A stretch of 64,000 bases of DNA from Pontibacillus marinus BH030004 = DSM 16465 (GTDB lineage Bacteria > Bacillota > Bacilli > Bacillales > BH030062): assembly GCF_000425225.1 (NCBI RefSeq), contig NZ_AULJ01000001.1, positions 124,001 to 188,000 on the forward strand, in the 5' to 3' direction. The notes under the pieces were generated by a model that saw only the letters and a list, made by a program, of their open reading frames with translations, did not search any database and was not told the origin of the DNA. The stretch's first letter is position 1; the number at the start of each line of letters is the position of its first letter. Positions 42,896-52,558 of the stretch are shown one piece after another. A program made the position numbers and the translations under genes.

Positions 42896-43942
42896 TTAAA
42901 TTTGCTTGAGTCGATGAAATGCAAGCAAAATATCTTCTGCGAGCATGCCAGCAGCATTATTTTCCCAACCAACTTGTTTGATGAATTGAAAACTCATTGC
43001 AGCATAGAAGATAGGGACAATGCTCATAGAGATATTCAATAGCTTGTGTGCTTCTTCATAAGAGAGAGGTAGATTCAACGCTTGAAGATAAGCTTGAATA
43101 ACTAAGCTTTCATTCTCAGTCCATCTTAAATACTCACCTGTCTCACCTGTTTCATCACGATCCAAGTTCGTTTTCTTAGCATTTTGTAATAACTTATGGA
43201 TTGAAAAGAAAGGAATGGTGATGACAGCTTCCTCCCAGTCAAAAATAAGTCTTTCTCCATTATCGAGTGTAGCTACATTTCCTATGTGTAGATCAAGGTG
43301 GTAGAGGGATAGGGGAAGTGGATATTGAGCTAAGACCCTACAAGCCTCTTTTATTCTTTCCTTAAGGTATGTATAGGTTTCATCTTGAGCTAACCATTCC
43401 AATTCTATCTGTTCCACGTTCATGTTTTTAGAGATCAGCTGGCTGTTTTGTTTGTATTCATTTTGATATCGTTCCTGTACTTCAGATATGAAATGTAAAC
43501 ACTCAGCTTCTACATCTTCAACGGAGTTCACCGGGATGTCATGCTCATCTTTTTGAGCGGCTTGATTTTGTAAAAGTGCAAGGGTTCTAGCGGTCTTTAC
43601 AATATCATTGATTGTATAAGTTTTGTTGTCCACTTTTCCTTCAAAAGGAGTAAATAAAAGCCAAGTCTGCCCATTGATATTTTCTGCTTTTACAGTGTGA
43701 GGTACATGAGGGGATTCTAAGGAGTTAAGGAACGTATATATACCAGGGGATGTTTGAAATAAAGGCAAAAATGCAATCTTACAGACATAATCTTGATCCC
43801 CTTGGAACATTGCTGTTATTCCCCAATCATTCGAGCGATATATCTCAGTCGGTCCTGTAACATGAGGAGAATTAGTTGCTTTTTGTATCCATCCTCGAAC
43901 CTCTTCAAGCGAAACGTTTTCTTCATTCCATTTTAGTTTCAT
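42896..43942 (-). CDS. APH-type phosphotransferase family protein
   Basis: This 348-residue kinase-like protein has the aminoglycoside phosphotransferase motifs. The catalytic loop is YHLDLHIGNVA (HxD-x4-N) and the metal-binding aspartate lies in LIFDWEEAVI. Such proteins phosphorylate small molecules such as choline, homoserine, sugars or antibiotics. Nothing nearby indicates the substrate, and a resistance role should not be assumed. AAGGTGAT stands seven bases before the ATG. A palindromic repeat abuts the stop codon. Confidence 0.82.
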   Translation of the reverse strand: MKLKWNEENVSLEEVRGWIQKATNSPHVTGPTEIYRSNDWGITAMFQGDQDYVCKIAFLPLFQTSPGIYTFLNSLESPHVPHTVKAENINGQTWLLFTPFEGKVDNKTYTINDIVKTARTLALLQNQAAQKDEHDIPVNSVEDVEAECLHFISEVQERYQNEYKQNSQLISKNMNVEQIELEWLAQDETYTYLKERIKEACRVLAQYPLPLSLYHLDLHIGNVATLDNGERLIFDWEEAVITIPFFSIHKLLQNAKKTNLDRDETGETGEYLRWTENESLVIQAYLQALNLPLSYEEAHKLLNISMSIVPIFYAAMSFQFIKQVGWENNAAGMLAEDILLAFHRLKQI

Positions 43943-44032
43943 TGATTAAATCACCTTTTCTTTAAAAGATGGAAACGATGCAGATCTTTTACTTACTATG
44001 ATTATTATGACACGTTTGTCACTTTCGTCAAG

Positions 44033-44070
44033 GTGCCTGTCACCACCCGGAATTTGTCGAAGAGTGACAG
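44033..44070. repeat. Degenerate family B repeat
   Basis: GTGCCTGTCACCACCCGG followed by AATTTGTCGAAGAGTGACAG. The left half is intact, but most of the right half is missing. Confidence 0.75.
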
Positions 44071-44159
44071 ACCCTTCTTTTATGATTTTCATCTCCCATG
44101 ATACACTATACTAAATCCATAATCTTACAATGTATGAGATGGTTTTCAAGGGGGATTAG

Positions 44160-44438
44160 ATGATTAATAGTATGCAAAAAGTCGGCTTTGTTTTGTTTTT
44201 ATCTGGCACTGTATTATTTGGGTTCATGCATCTAGCGATTGCGCTGTATATACCTCACTTAAGAGGGTGGAGTGACCCTCCTGGTAAGCTAGTAATTGTA
44301 CTAAATGATATCGTTGGCTGGACACCCTACATATTAAGTATAACTTTTATGGTGGTCGGAGCATTAACTGTGTTTTATTGTTTATGGGCAAAAAGGATGT
44401 ATGAAGAGGAGGGCAAGGTGGAAGATGATCCGGTTTAA
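44160..44438 (+). CDS. Small membrane protein, unknown function
   Basis: The 92-residue protein has two hydrophobic segments (about residues 8-30 and 50-77) and a charged C-terminus. AAGGGGG precedes the ATG by seven bases. It stands alone between two palindromic repeats. I do not recognise a family. It is likely a real membrane protein of the Bacillaceae. Confidence 0.7.
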   Translation: MINSMQKVGFVLFLSGTVLFGFMHLAIALYIPHLRGWSDPPGKLVIVLNDIVGWTPYILSITFMVVGALTVFYCLWAKRMYEEEGKVEDDPV

Positions 44439-44471
44439 TCACAAGCTTGTTTGACACCGATTAATACTAAA

Positions 44472-44522
44472 GTTGCCTGACCCCCACCGCTTTACCACGT
44501 TAGCGGAATGGGGGTCAGGCAC
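44472..44522. repeat. Palindromic repeat, family A
   Basis: A 51-base copy with left end GTTGCCTGACCCCC, followed by TTTTTTCGGCAC. Confidence 0.9.
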
Positions 44523-44645
44523 TTTTTTCGGCACTTCTTTTCTCAGCCTTTTGAATGAGAAAAAGTCCATACCTTCGTACAAAGCGGGAATGCCAAGGAG
44601 TCTGTATAATGAAATGTACGATATGAAAAGTAAGGAGACGTTTGT

Positions 44646-45890
44646 ATGGGACGATTACGAGATAATCCAAATTTTAAATGGTTTTTTACAGCAAATCTGG
44701 TTTCTCACATTGGTACAGGGTTAACCATGATCGGAGTGCCTTGGTTTTTGGTCAATCAGGATGGGGGAGAGCAGTTACTAGGTGTCATCACACTCATCAC
44801 AACGATTCTCGGATTTTTCATATCCCCTTATGCCGGAGTGTTAATTGATCGATTTCATCGAGTGAGTCTACACCGAGGGTATGATTTGGCAGGGTTCTTT
44901 CTTTTGACGGGGCTTGGGATTGCGGGATGGTACATTGAAGAATACTCAAGCTTACTGCTAATGGTCATCTTTCTCGTTAGTATTTTATATAACATGTTTC
45001 ACTACCCCACGATTTTTGCGATCAGCCAGGAGATATTCTCTAAGAAAAACTTTGGGAAGATTAATAGTGTTATGGAAGTGCAAGGGCAGGCGGGTACCAT
45101 GCTAGCCGGTGCTGTGGGGACGATTTTGATTACGGCATTTGGACTGAAAACCATCTTAATTCTGGATGGGATCACCTTTCTGATCGCATTTATCCTTTTT
45201 GGCTTCATCAACTATCAACCTACGGTGAAGCGGGATAAAAACGTCGAGCAGCCAACCATGGTGGCGGATTTCATTGAAGGGTGGCAATTTCTGAAGGAGA
45301 AGCCTAAGATGCTAGTGTTTTTCCTTTCGGCTTCGATGCCGTTCATTGCAGTGATGGGCCTGAACTATGTTTTACCTATTTACATTGCCAATTCATTAAA
45401 GGCCGAGGCGTCAGTTTACGCTTCGTTTGAAATGGTTTTTGCAGGAGGAGCGGTGTTAGCAGGGTTTACCGTGAATATGTTGGTGAAAAAATTGACGCCC
45501 GTCCTATCGATCTACATGACCATTACGCTGTTTGCATTAGCTGTCTTGAGTGTTTCGCAAATCCCGTCAGTCGGACTATTCTTGTTCATGGCCGTGCTCA
45601 TGGGATGGGGGAATGCTGGAACGCGGATTAATATGAAGACGCTCCAGATGAACCTGATTCCGACCACACTAATGGGAAGAGTTCAGAGCTTTATTCGAGC
45701 CACGGGCGTTGGCATACGAGTTCTATTGATTGCTGGATTTACACTATTCATTCCTACAATAGGAGCTTCGATGGCGCTGCTCATCCTATCCGGAATCCTC
45801 ATTTTTGCACTCTTAGGAGTATATATGAGTAAAGATATCTATGAATCTACGGAAGAAAGTCATGTGAAAAAGGCAGAGTTGCATGTATAG
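44646..45890 (+). CDS. Major facilitator superfamily transporter (exporter-like)
   Basis: The 414-residue protein has about twelve hydrophobic segments and the pattern of MFS drug or macrolide exporters: FFTANLVSHIGTGLTMIGVPWFLV at the N-terminus, SPYAGVLIDRFHR as the motif A-like loop, and MGWGNAGTRINMKTLQMNLIP. It begins at ATG 44646 after AAGGAGACG. No regulator is adjacent. The substrate is unknown; efflux of a lipophilic compound is a family-level guess. A family A repeat with T-run terminates it. Confidence 0.88.
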   Translation: MGRLRDNPNFKWFFTANLVSHIGTGLTMIGVPWFLVNQDGGEQLLGVITLITTILGFFISPYAGVLIDRFHRVSLHRGYDLAGFFLLTGLGIAGWYIEEYSSLLLMVIFLVSILYNMFHYPTIFAISQEIFSKKNFGKINSVMEVQGQAGTMLAGAVGTILITAFGLKTILILDGITFLIAFILFGFINYQPTVKRDKNVEQPTMVADFIEGWQFLKEKPKMLVFFLSASMPFIAVMGLNYVLPIYIANSLKAEASVYASFEMVFAGGAVLAGFTVNMLVKKLTPVLSIYMTITLFALAVLSVSQIPSVGLFLFMAVLMGWGNAGTRINMKTLQMNLIPTTLMGRVQSFIRATGVGIRVLLIAGFTLFIPTIGASMALLILSGILIFALLGVYMSKDIYESTEESHVKKAELHV

Positions 45891-45893
45891 AAA

Positions 45894-45943
45894 GTGCCTG
45901 ACCCCCACCGCTTTACCGCGTTAGCGGAGCGGGGGTCAGGCAC
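45894..45943. repeat. Palindromic repeat, family A, consensus copy
   Basis: This 50-base copy is identical to those at 55126 and 56217. It is followed by TTTTTTTCAGGCACTTTTTTT, a repeated half-end plus T-runs. It probably terminates the MFS gene. Confidence 0.95.
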
Positions 45944-46145
45944 TTTTTTTCAGGCACTTTTTTTCTAAAATAATCAAACAAATATAAAAAAATTATAGGT
46001 TTTGGTGGAAGTGAAAACTAAATCTATCTAAACAATCAAAAGGATTTATTGAAGATTAAAAGATATCTACCTTTTTTAAAAATATCAGAATATTATATAA
46101 TTTCAGTACATTTTCAATAAGGAAGCTATTTGGGATCAAAACGAA

Positions 46146-46159
46146 TGAAAGCGCTATTA
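46146..46159 (+). promoter_or_regulatory. cre-like site before the BCCT transporter
   Basis: TGAAAGCGCTATTA matches 13 of 14 positions of the CcpA consensus. It lies 45 bases downstream of a TATAAT box, which suggests that the carrier is controlled as a catabolic gene rather than purely as an osmoprotectant importer. Confidence 0.5.
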
Positions 46160-46210
46160 TAATAAGCGGCTTCTTTATCTTAATCACATAGGAGAAAGGG
46201 GAAAAGGAAG

Positions 46211-47791
46211 ATGTCAGCAGAACCAGAGCGGAATAGTAATACGGAGCTCCAGCAAAATGTGGACAAGAACACGCGTAAAGGAGTATTTATTCCGGCATTT
46301 TTTATCGTCGGAGGAGGAGCTCTGCTAGGGATTGTTAACAATGAATTGTTAGCCGAGATCTCTAAGAATGGATTTCATGGTTCTTTACAAGGGCTTGGAT
46401 GGCTTTATCAAATTATATCAATCGTTGCCCTTATTCTAGTTGGGATTGTTACGTTTTCAAAGCTTGGGAACATTCGCTTAGGGGGCGCAGACGCAAAACC
46501 GAAACACCCATTTCGTTCTTGGTTTGCCATGGCTTTAACAGGCGGAATTGCCACGGGAGTTATTACCTATGGTGTGAACGAGCCCATTATTTATTTTGGG
46601 AATATTTATGGGGAAATGGCAAAAACAGGTGTAGAACCTGGAACGAATATGGCAGCCATTTTTGCAATGGGACGTTCATTGTACAACTGGAGCTTTATTC
46701 CTTACGCCATGTATTCATTAAGTGGATTGGTTATTGCTTATGTGTATTTTAATCGAAAGCAAAATCTATCTGTATCAGGCTCTCTGACCCCGTTATTCGG
46801 TAAAAAAATAACAAAGGGAATATGGCCGGCTATTATTGATACGCTTGCTGTTTTAGCTATAGCACTTGGTTTAGCTTCTTCATTAGGAGCGGGATTAGCC
46901 CTAATCGGATCAGGAATTGAAGCGACTTATGGAATTCCACAAGGACCAATGGTTTGGCTGTTTGTGGCATTCCTGATTACTGGGATATTCACCCTATCTG
47001 CTCTGAAAGGTTTGGATAAAGGGATTCGCCGCGTAGCAACACTAAATGCGAACGTGTTTTATGTTCTTTTAGTCGTACTTCTAATCATTGGTCCGACTCT
47101 ATATATCTTACAATCTTCCACTGCCGGACTTGGATATTGGTTCCAAAACTTTTGGGAGTGGGGTCTTGATCCAGGCATTATTGGTGGAGAAGCACTCGTT
47201 ACATGGTGGACATTATATGACTGGGCGATTTGGATTGCTTATGCACCATTAATGGGGATTTTCTTGGCTGTTATCTCATATGGACGTACGATACGCCAGT
47301 TTATGCTGATCAATTGGATTTTACCGGCTTTCTTCAGTGTTCTTTGGTTCGGTATTTTTGGTGGAACAGCCCTGCATTGGCAACAAAATGGTGTGGTTGA
47401 CTTAGTATCCATTATTAAAGAAAATGGCGCCGTTGCTGGTTTATGGACCTTCTTAGCGAATATGCCATTAGCAGCGATCATCATTCCGGTTGTCATGATT
47501 GCCTTGATTCTTTCTTTCGCAACAGCAGCCGATTCAATGGTACGAGCGATTGCTATGCTGTCTACTAAGAAAATTCGTTACGATGAAGAACCAGCAAAAT
47601 GGAAGATGTTGATTTGGGCGTTCTCCATTGCGATCATCGCCTACATTATGGTTGCTTTCGCAGGAGGAGCCCAAGGTGTTGATGGAGTAAAATACTTGGC
47701 AGCACTCGGAGGATCCAGCGTCCTATTCGTCTTCGTGCTTCAAGTAGCCTCAGCCATCAAAATGTTCTTTGTAGATAAAATAGAAGAGTGA
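46211..47791 (+). CDS. BCCT family (betaine/carnitine/choline) transporter
   Basis: This 526-residue membrane protein has about twelve hydrophobic segments and the BCCT signature TWWTLYDWAIWIAYAPLMGI with GRTIRQF. BCCT carriers import compounds with a quaternary trimethylammonium group, such as glycine betaine, carnitine or choline. A cre-like element before the gene and a hut-type operon after it hint that this carrier feeds catabolism. Given the MIO-less lyase at 53588, a trimethylated histidine is a reasonable candidate substrate. That assignment is inference. AAGGAAG precedes the ATG. Confidence 0.92.
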   Translation: MSAEPERNSNTELQQNVDKNTRKGVFIPAFFIVGGGALLGIVNNELLAEISKNGFHGSLQGLGWLYQIISIVALILVGIVTFSKLGNIRLGGADAKPKHPFRSWFAMALTGGIATGVITYGVNEPIIYFGNIYGEMAKTGVEPGTNMAAIFAMGRSLYNWSFIPYAMYSLSGLVIAYVYFNRKQNLSVSGSLTPLFGKKITKGIWPAIIDTLAVLAIALGLASSLGAGLALIGSGIEATYGIPQGPMVWLFVAFLITGIFTLSALKGLDKGIRRVATLNANVFYVLLVVLLIIGPTLYILQSSTAGLGYWFQNFWEWGLDPGIIGGEALVTWWTLYDWAIWIAYAPLMGIFLAVISYGRTIRQFMLINWILPAFFSVLWFGIFGGTALHWQQNGVVDLVSIIKENGAVAGLWTFLANMPLAAIIIPVVMIALILSFATAADSMVRAIAMLSTKKIRYDEEPAKWKMLIWAFSIAIIAYIMVAFAGGAQGVDGVKYLAALGGSSVLFVFVLQVASAIKMFFVDKIEE

Positions 47792-47805
47792 TAGTGCCTG
47801 ATAGA

Positions 47806-47855
47806 GTGCCTGACCCCCACCGCTTTACCGTATTAGCGAGGTGGGGGTCAGGCAC
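47806..47855. repeat. Palindromic repeat, family A, with nested left end
   Basis: A 50-base copy nearly identical to that at 42846. An extra GTGCCTGATAGA precedes it, and a short T-run follows. It lies 15 bases after the BCCT stop. Confidence 0.92.
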
Positions 47856-47936
47856 TTTTTATCTCGCTCACATCCACTTACTCATGGTAAAATGCCATAT
47901 ATTCAGAAAATTCGACAAAGTATGAGGGGACAAACG

Positions 47937-49409
47937 ATGAAGCTTCTTATTGCAGATCGAGACAATAATGAACGAGTCGGAATCAATTGGATGATCCAAG
48001 CTTATTCGATTCCGATTGAAGAAACGATTCTGGTTGATTCTTATGATGAACTCATAACGAATATTGAAAATAAACAACCTGAGATTATTTGTGTTGAACT
48101 TGATATGATTTCGAAAGATGGTTGGAACGATTTTAAGCGGTGTGTGGATAGCTATGTAAAATTTATAATCTTAACGACGACAGAATCAACGTTTGCACGA
48201 GCCATGCAAGCAATAGAAGTGAAGGCTGAAGAGCTGTTGGTGAAGCCGAATACTCCGGATACAATCAAGCATGCCGTGGATCATTGTGTTCAAAAGGTAC
48301 AACGCCAACCCTACGCCACCAATAGTGTAAGTCTCCAGCAAGAGACGGAAATCTCGTATCATGCCTTGTTTTTAAACGATGAAAAGATCGGGGAGGAGTA
48401 TCACCTTCTTTTATTACAAACCGAGAGTCCTAACCGTTTAAAAGATTTGCGCTACTTCCTCAAACAGTATCACATCCAACACCCATGGTTTCAGTTTCCG
48501 GTAACAGATGTGATCGCTGTTGTGATGAATACATCGATCGAACAAATGATTCAAGACGCCCAACACTTATTAAAAGCTTGGGAGGCCCAATATGATGAGC
48601 CTCTTGTGATCGTGCATGACTGTGATGAGAAAGAGACCCAATCCATCTATAGAAAATATCAGGATGCCAGAAATGCTGTTGGATTAACGTTTTATACAGG
48701 ATACCGCCAGATTATCCCCTCCAATCTAGAGGAACAATGGCAGGTTATTGATCCCTTTTTAAGCTCTGCCGAACAACGCGAATGGGTAGACATGCTCTCA
48801 GAAGGAGATAAAGAACAGCTGAAAAATTGGATGTATCGTGAATTTTTGCAAATGGATCAACCTTATCCAGACCCTGGACTTGTCCGAACGCGACTCACGA
48901 GCATATTAGCCCAGATCCGCCGGTTTATGAAAAACCATTACTTGGACACGGGTTCCTATGAGACGAGCTATCATCGCGTATTTGAAACCATCCTTTATAA
49001 CCCTGTCCTGTATAGAATTGTGCAAGAGCTTCTTCTGTTTGTTTATGACGTGATTGATGGTGTCGCAAAACAACAGGAGCGCTCCCGCTTGGATATTACC
49101 GAGCAAGCACTTCGTTATATAGAAGAAAACTTTCATTTAACCGATCTCGATTTAAACATGGTGGCCTTATCTGTTGATCGCAGCCCAGCCTATATGAGTC
49201 ACCTTCTGGGTAAAAAACATGGAAAGTCATTTCGAGAGTTGCTTCGTGATATCAGAGTAAAAGAGGCCAAACGACTACTGCTTCAAACGGACTTTCCAAT
49301 ACAAAGTATCGCTGAAAAATCGGGCTTTCATAATGCAAACTACTTTAGCCGGATTTTCAAGGACCATACAGGTGTGAGCCCGAGGTTATTTCGCCAACAG
49401 ATGAACTAA
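47937..49409 (+). CDS. Response regulator with AraC-type DNA-binding domain (YesN-like)
   Basis: The 490-residue protein has an N-terminal receiver domain with Asp7 and Asp9, phosphoacceptor Asp56 in CVELDMISKDGW and Lys103 in LLVKPNT. A middle region of about 260 residues follows. The C-terminus has an AraC double helix-turn-helix (VALSVDRSPAYMSHLLG, then SGFHNANYFSRIFKDHTGVS). I start it at ATG 47937 after GAGGGG. No sensor kinase is encoded nearby. Standing directly before the hut genes, it likely regulates them and perhaps the BCCT gene, in place of the HutP used by Bacillus subtilis. Confidence 0.9.
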   Translation: MKLLIADRDNNERVGINWMIQAYSIPIEETILVDSYDELITNIENKQPEIICVELDMISKDGWNDFKRCVDSYVKFIILTTTESTFARAMQAIEVKAEELLVKPNTPDTIKHAVDHCVQKVQRQPYATNSVSLQQETEISYHALFLNDEKIGEEYHLLLLQTESPNRLKDLRYFLKQYHIQHPWFQFPVTDVIAVVMNTSIEQMIQDAQHLLKAWEAQYDEPLVIVHDCDEKETQSIYRKYQDARNAVGLTFYTGYRQIIPSNLEEQWQVIDPFLSSAEQREWVDMLSEGDKEQLKNWMYREFLQMDQPYPDPGLVRTRLTSILAQIRRFMKNHYLDTGSYETSYHRVFETILYNPVLYRIVQELLLFVYDVIDGVAKQQERSRLDITEQALRYIEENFHLTDLDLNMVALSVDRSPAYMSHLLGKKHGKSFRELLRDIRVKEAKRLLLQTDFPIQSIAEKSGFHNANYFSRIFKDHTGVSPRLFRQQMN

Positions 49410-49611
49410 CGAAAAGGTACAGTTTTTTCTGCCAGTCTAAAATAATGAAAGATATCATGCGGAAATTATCATTCATAGTTCCATGATTTTCATTTATACC
49501 GATAAATATCTAAAAAAAGAAAAGGAAATCAAAATTCAACGTCCTATTCTCAAACCACGCTCATCTTTACAATGGAATTATCAGAAAATTTCAAAGAGAT
49601 GGGTGATGAAC

Positions 49612-51270
49612 ATGACAAATCATACAAATTCGAAGGACACGTACACAGGGACTCAATTACATGCAAAAGGATGGATTCAAGAGGCAGCCCTAAGGATGTT
49701 ACAAAACAATCTCCATCCGGATGTGGCTGAGCGCCCTGAAGATCTTGTGGTTTACGGCGGAATTGGAAAGGCTGCTCGAAACCAAGAGTCTTATGATGCC
49801 ATTGTGAAGACGCTGCTTGAACTGGAAGAGGATGAGACGATGCTAATCCAATCCGGAAAGCCCGTAGCTGTTTTCAAATCTCATAAGGATGCACCAAAAG
49901 TGTTGATGGCCAACTCCAATCTCGTACCTGCCTGGGCGAACTGGGACCACTTCAATGAACTGGATCAAAAAGGCTTAATGATGTATGGCCAAATGACGGC
50001 AGGAAGCTGGATCTACATTGGGAGCCAAGGCATTGTCCAAGGAACCTACGAGACATTCGGCGAACTAGCTCGCCAGCATTTTGACGGTTCTTTAAAAGGC
50101 ACGATCTCCTTAACAGCCGGACTAGGAGGTATGGGTGGTGCGCAACCTTTAGCCGTAACGTTAAACGACGGCGTATGCATTGCCATCGACGTCGACCAAA
50201 CTCGTATCCAACGTCGACTCGATACAAGATACTTAGATACCCAAGCCAACACCCTTGATGAAGCAATACACATGGCTCTAGAAGCGAAGCAAAATGGGGA
50301 AGCACTTTCCATTGGATTACTGGGAAATGCAGCTGAACTTTTACCAGCGATGATCGAAAAAGGATTCAATCCAGACGTATTAACCGATCAGACTTCAGCT
50401 CACGACCCATTATATGGCTATGTACCAGAAGGCTATTCCCTTGAGGATGCGGCTGATTTGCGTCAAAACGATCCTGAAACCTATGTGAAGCTATCCAAGC
50501 AAAGCATGGCAACACACGTAAAAGCAATGCTACAGATGCAAAAGCTTGGCGCCATCACGTTTGACTATGGAAACAACATTCGCCAGGTTGCTCAAGACGA
50601 AGGCGTAGACAATGCATTTGATTTTCCAGGCTTCGTTCCAGCGTACATTCGTCCACAATTTTGTGAAGGAAAAGGTCCTTTCCGTTGGGTAGCTCTATCA
50701 GGTGATCCAGAGGACATTTATAAAACGGATGAACTTATCCTGCAAGAGTTCAGTGATAACGAACACTTATGCAAGTGGATCAAGATGGCACAGGAAAAAA
50801 TTCAATTCCAAGGCCTGCCTTCTCGCATTTGCTGGTTAGGTTACGGAGAGCGTGCTCGTTTCGGAAAAATCATTAACGATGCCGTTGCAAGAGGAGATCT
50901 CAAAGCACCAGTTGTCATTGGCCGTGACCATCTCGACTCAGGTTCAGTAGCGTCACCAAACCGCGAGACAGAAGGTATGAAAGATGGAAGTGACGCTGTA
51001 GCGGATTGGCCACTGCTGAATGCGATGATTAATGGTGTAGGTGGAGCAAGCTGGGTATCGATCCACCATGGCGGAGGCGTCGGCATGGGATACTCCTTGC
51101 ACGCTGGAATGGTCATTGTGGCAGACGGAACAAAAGATGCCGAACAGCGTCTCGAGCGCGTGTTAACGACAGACCCAGGCATGGGCGTTGTCCGTCACGT
51201 TGACGCAGGATATGACCTTGCGAAAGATACAGCCAAAAAACACGGAATGAATATCCCAATGCTAGACTAA
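49612..51270 (+). CDS. hutU: Urocanate hydratase
   Basis: The 552-residue protein matches urocanase over its whole length, with the NAD-site stretch [17 protein letters not shown] and the conserved [16 protein letters not shown] and [14 protein letters not shown]. It converts urocanate to imidazolonepropionate. From memory the sequence is very similar to HutU of B. subtilis, including [17 protein letters not shown]. I use ATG 49612 because GGTGAT lies four bases upstream and the length then equals the usual 552. The gene heads hutU-hutI-hutG-lyase; gaps are 13, -1 and 34 bases. Confidence 0.95.
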   Translation: MTNHTNSKDTYTGTQLHAKGWIQEAALRMLQNNLHPDVAERPEDLVVYGGIGKAARNQESYDAIVKTLLELEEDETMLIQSGKPVAVFKSHKDAPKVLMANSNLVPAWANWDHFNELDQKGLMMYGQMTAGSWIYIGSQGIVQGTYETFGELARQHFDGSLKGTISLTAGLGGMGGAQPLAVTLNDGVCIAIDVDQTRIQRRLDTRYLDTQANTLDEAIHMALEAKQNGEALSIGLLGNAAELLPAMIEKGFNPDVLTDQTSAHDPLYGYVPEGYSLEDAADLRQNDPETYVKLSKQSMATHVKAMLQMQKLGAITFDYGNNIRQVAQDEGVDNAFDFPGFVPAYIRPQFCEGKGPFRWVALSGDPEDIYKTDELILQEFSDNEHLCKWIKMAQEKIQFQGLPSRICWLGYGERARFGKIINDAVARGDLKAPVVIGRDHLDSGSVASPNRETEGMKDGSDAVADWPLLNAMINGVGGASWVSIHHGGGVGMGYSLHAGMVIVADGTKDAEQRLERVLTTDPGMGVVRHVDAGYDLAKDTAKKHGMNIPMLD

Positions 51271-51283
51271 GGAGGTTTTGACA

Positions 51284-52558
51284 ATGAGTAAGCCACTTTT
51301 TATACGAAATGCCAATCAAATTTTAACGTTTCAAGGAAGTTCTCAAGCACCTTTAACGAAGGAAAAAATGGGTAAGCCATACGTGATCGAAGGAGGAAGC
51401 GTGTGGGTTGAGGACGGCAAGATTCAAGATATCGGATCCGATGAAGAACTAGCCGGTCGCTACAGAGAAAAGTTGACGGAGGCTGAAGAGATCGACGCTA
51501 CAGGAAAAGTATTGTCCCCGGGCCTTGTAGATCCGCACACACATGTGGTTTATGGAGGAAGTCGGGAGGAAGAATTCCAGATGCGCCTCAACGGCAAGTC
51601 TTACATGGAGATTATGAACGCAGGCGGCGGAATCCATGCAACGACTCGAGCAACACAGGATACAGATGAAGAGCAATTGTATGAAGAGAGTAAAAGCCGA
51701 CTAGATCAGTTTTTCCTACATGGCGTCACAACAGTTGAAGCGAAAAGTGGTTATGGTCTATCTCTCGAGCATGAGTTAAAACAGCTCCGTGTTGCCAAAC
51801 GACTTAACGAGGATCACGCAATGGATGTGGTTAGCACGTTTATGGGGGCTCATGCAGTACCAATGGACTTGAAGGAAACACCAGAAGTTTTTGTGGATCA
51901 CGTCATTAACGAGATGATTCCAGAAGTGGCAAAAGAGGAGTTAGCTGAGTTTAATGATGTATTTTGTGAAAAAGGCGTTTTCACCCCTGAGCAATCCCGC
52001 CGAATTTTAGAAGCCGGGAAAGAATATGGGCTAAAACCGAAAATCCATGCTGATGAAATCGAGCCTTATGCTGGAGCTGAGTTAGCAGCTGAAGTAGGCG
52101 CAGTCTCCGCTGACCATTTATTAAAAGCATCTGACGAAGGTGTGAAAAGGATGGCTGAACAAGGTGTTGTCGGTGTTTTATTACCAGGAACCGCCTTTTT
52201 CCTCATGGCTGAATCAGCGAATGGAAGAAAAATGATCGACCAGGGAGTTCCGGTCGCCTTAGCAACAGACTGTAATCCAGGGTCTTCTCCAACGGTTTCA
52301 CAGCCATTTATCATGAATTTAGGCGCTCTCAAAATGGGAATGACCATGGAAGAAGTGCTGAGTGCCGTTACGATTAATGCAGCTCACGCCATTAACCGCG
52401 GACAAGAGGTAGGAAGTATCGAAAAAGGCAAACAAGCAGATCTCGTCCTTTTTGATGTACCGAACTATATGAAATTGCAGTACCACTATGGCATGAACCA
52501 TACCCATACGGTTGTGAAAAACGGAAAAGTTGTTGTAGAAGGAGGGCAGATCGTATAA
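51284..52558 (+). CDS. hutI: Imidazolonepropionase
   Basis: This amidohydrolase of 424 residues has the metal-binding PGLVDPHTHVVYGG, the ADEIEPYAGAELA segment and ALATDCNPGSSPT. It hydrolyses imidazolonepropionate to N-formimidoylglutamate. The ATG at 51284 lies eight bases after GGAGG; a TTG two codons earlier is too close. The stop overlaps the hutG start by one base (TAATG), so translation is coupled. Confidence 0.95.
   Translation: MSKPLFIRNANQILTFQGSSQAPLTKEKMGKPYVIEGGSVWVEDGKIQDIGSDEELAGRYREKLTEAEEIDATGKVLSPGLVDPHTHVVYGGSREEEFQMRLNGKSYMEIMNAGGGIHATTRATQDTDEEQLYEESKSRLDQFFLHGVTTVEAKSGYGLSLEHELKQLRVAKRLNEDHAMDVVSTFMGAHAVPMDLKETPEVFVDHVINEMIPEVAKEELAEFNDVFCEKGVFTPEQSRRILEAGKEYGLKPKIHADEIEPYAGAELAAEVGAVSADHLLKASDEGVKRMAEQGVVGVLLPGTAFFLMAESANGRKMIDQGVPVALATDCNPGSSPTVSQPFIMNLGALKMGMTMEEVLSAVTINAAHAINRGQEVGSIEKGKQADLVLFDVPNYMKLQYHYGMNHTHTVVKNGKVVVEGGQIV

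Larger units (their letters stand above)
45891..46210. other. 320-base gap before the BCCT gene
   Basis: The gap contains a family A repeat, an AT-rich stretch with TATAAT at 46096-46101 and a weak -35, and a cre-like site at 46146-46159. No gene is visible. Confidence 0.55.

Noticed and set aside
42896-43942. Antibiotic resistance role for the APH-type protein
   Set aside because: The fold is shared by many metabolic kinases and nothing in the context points to resistance.
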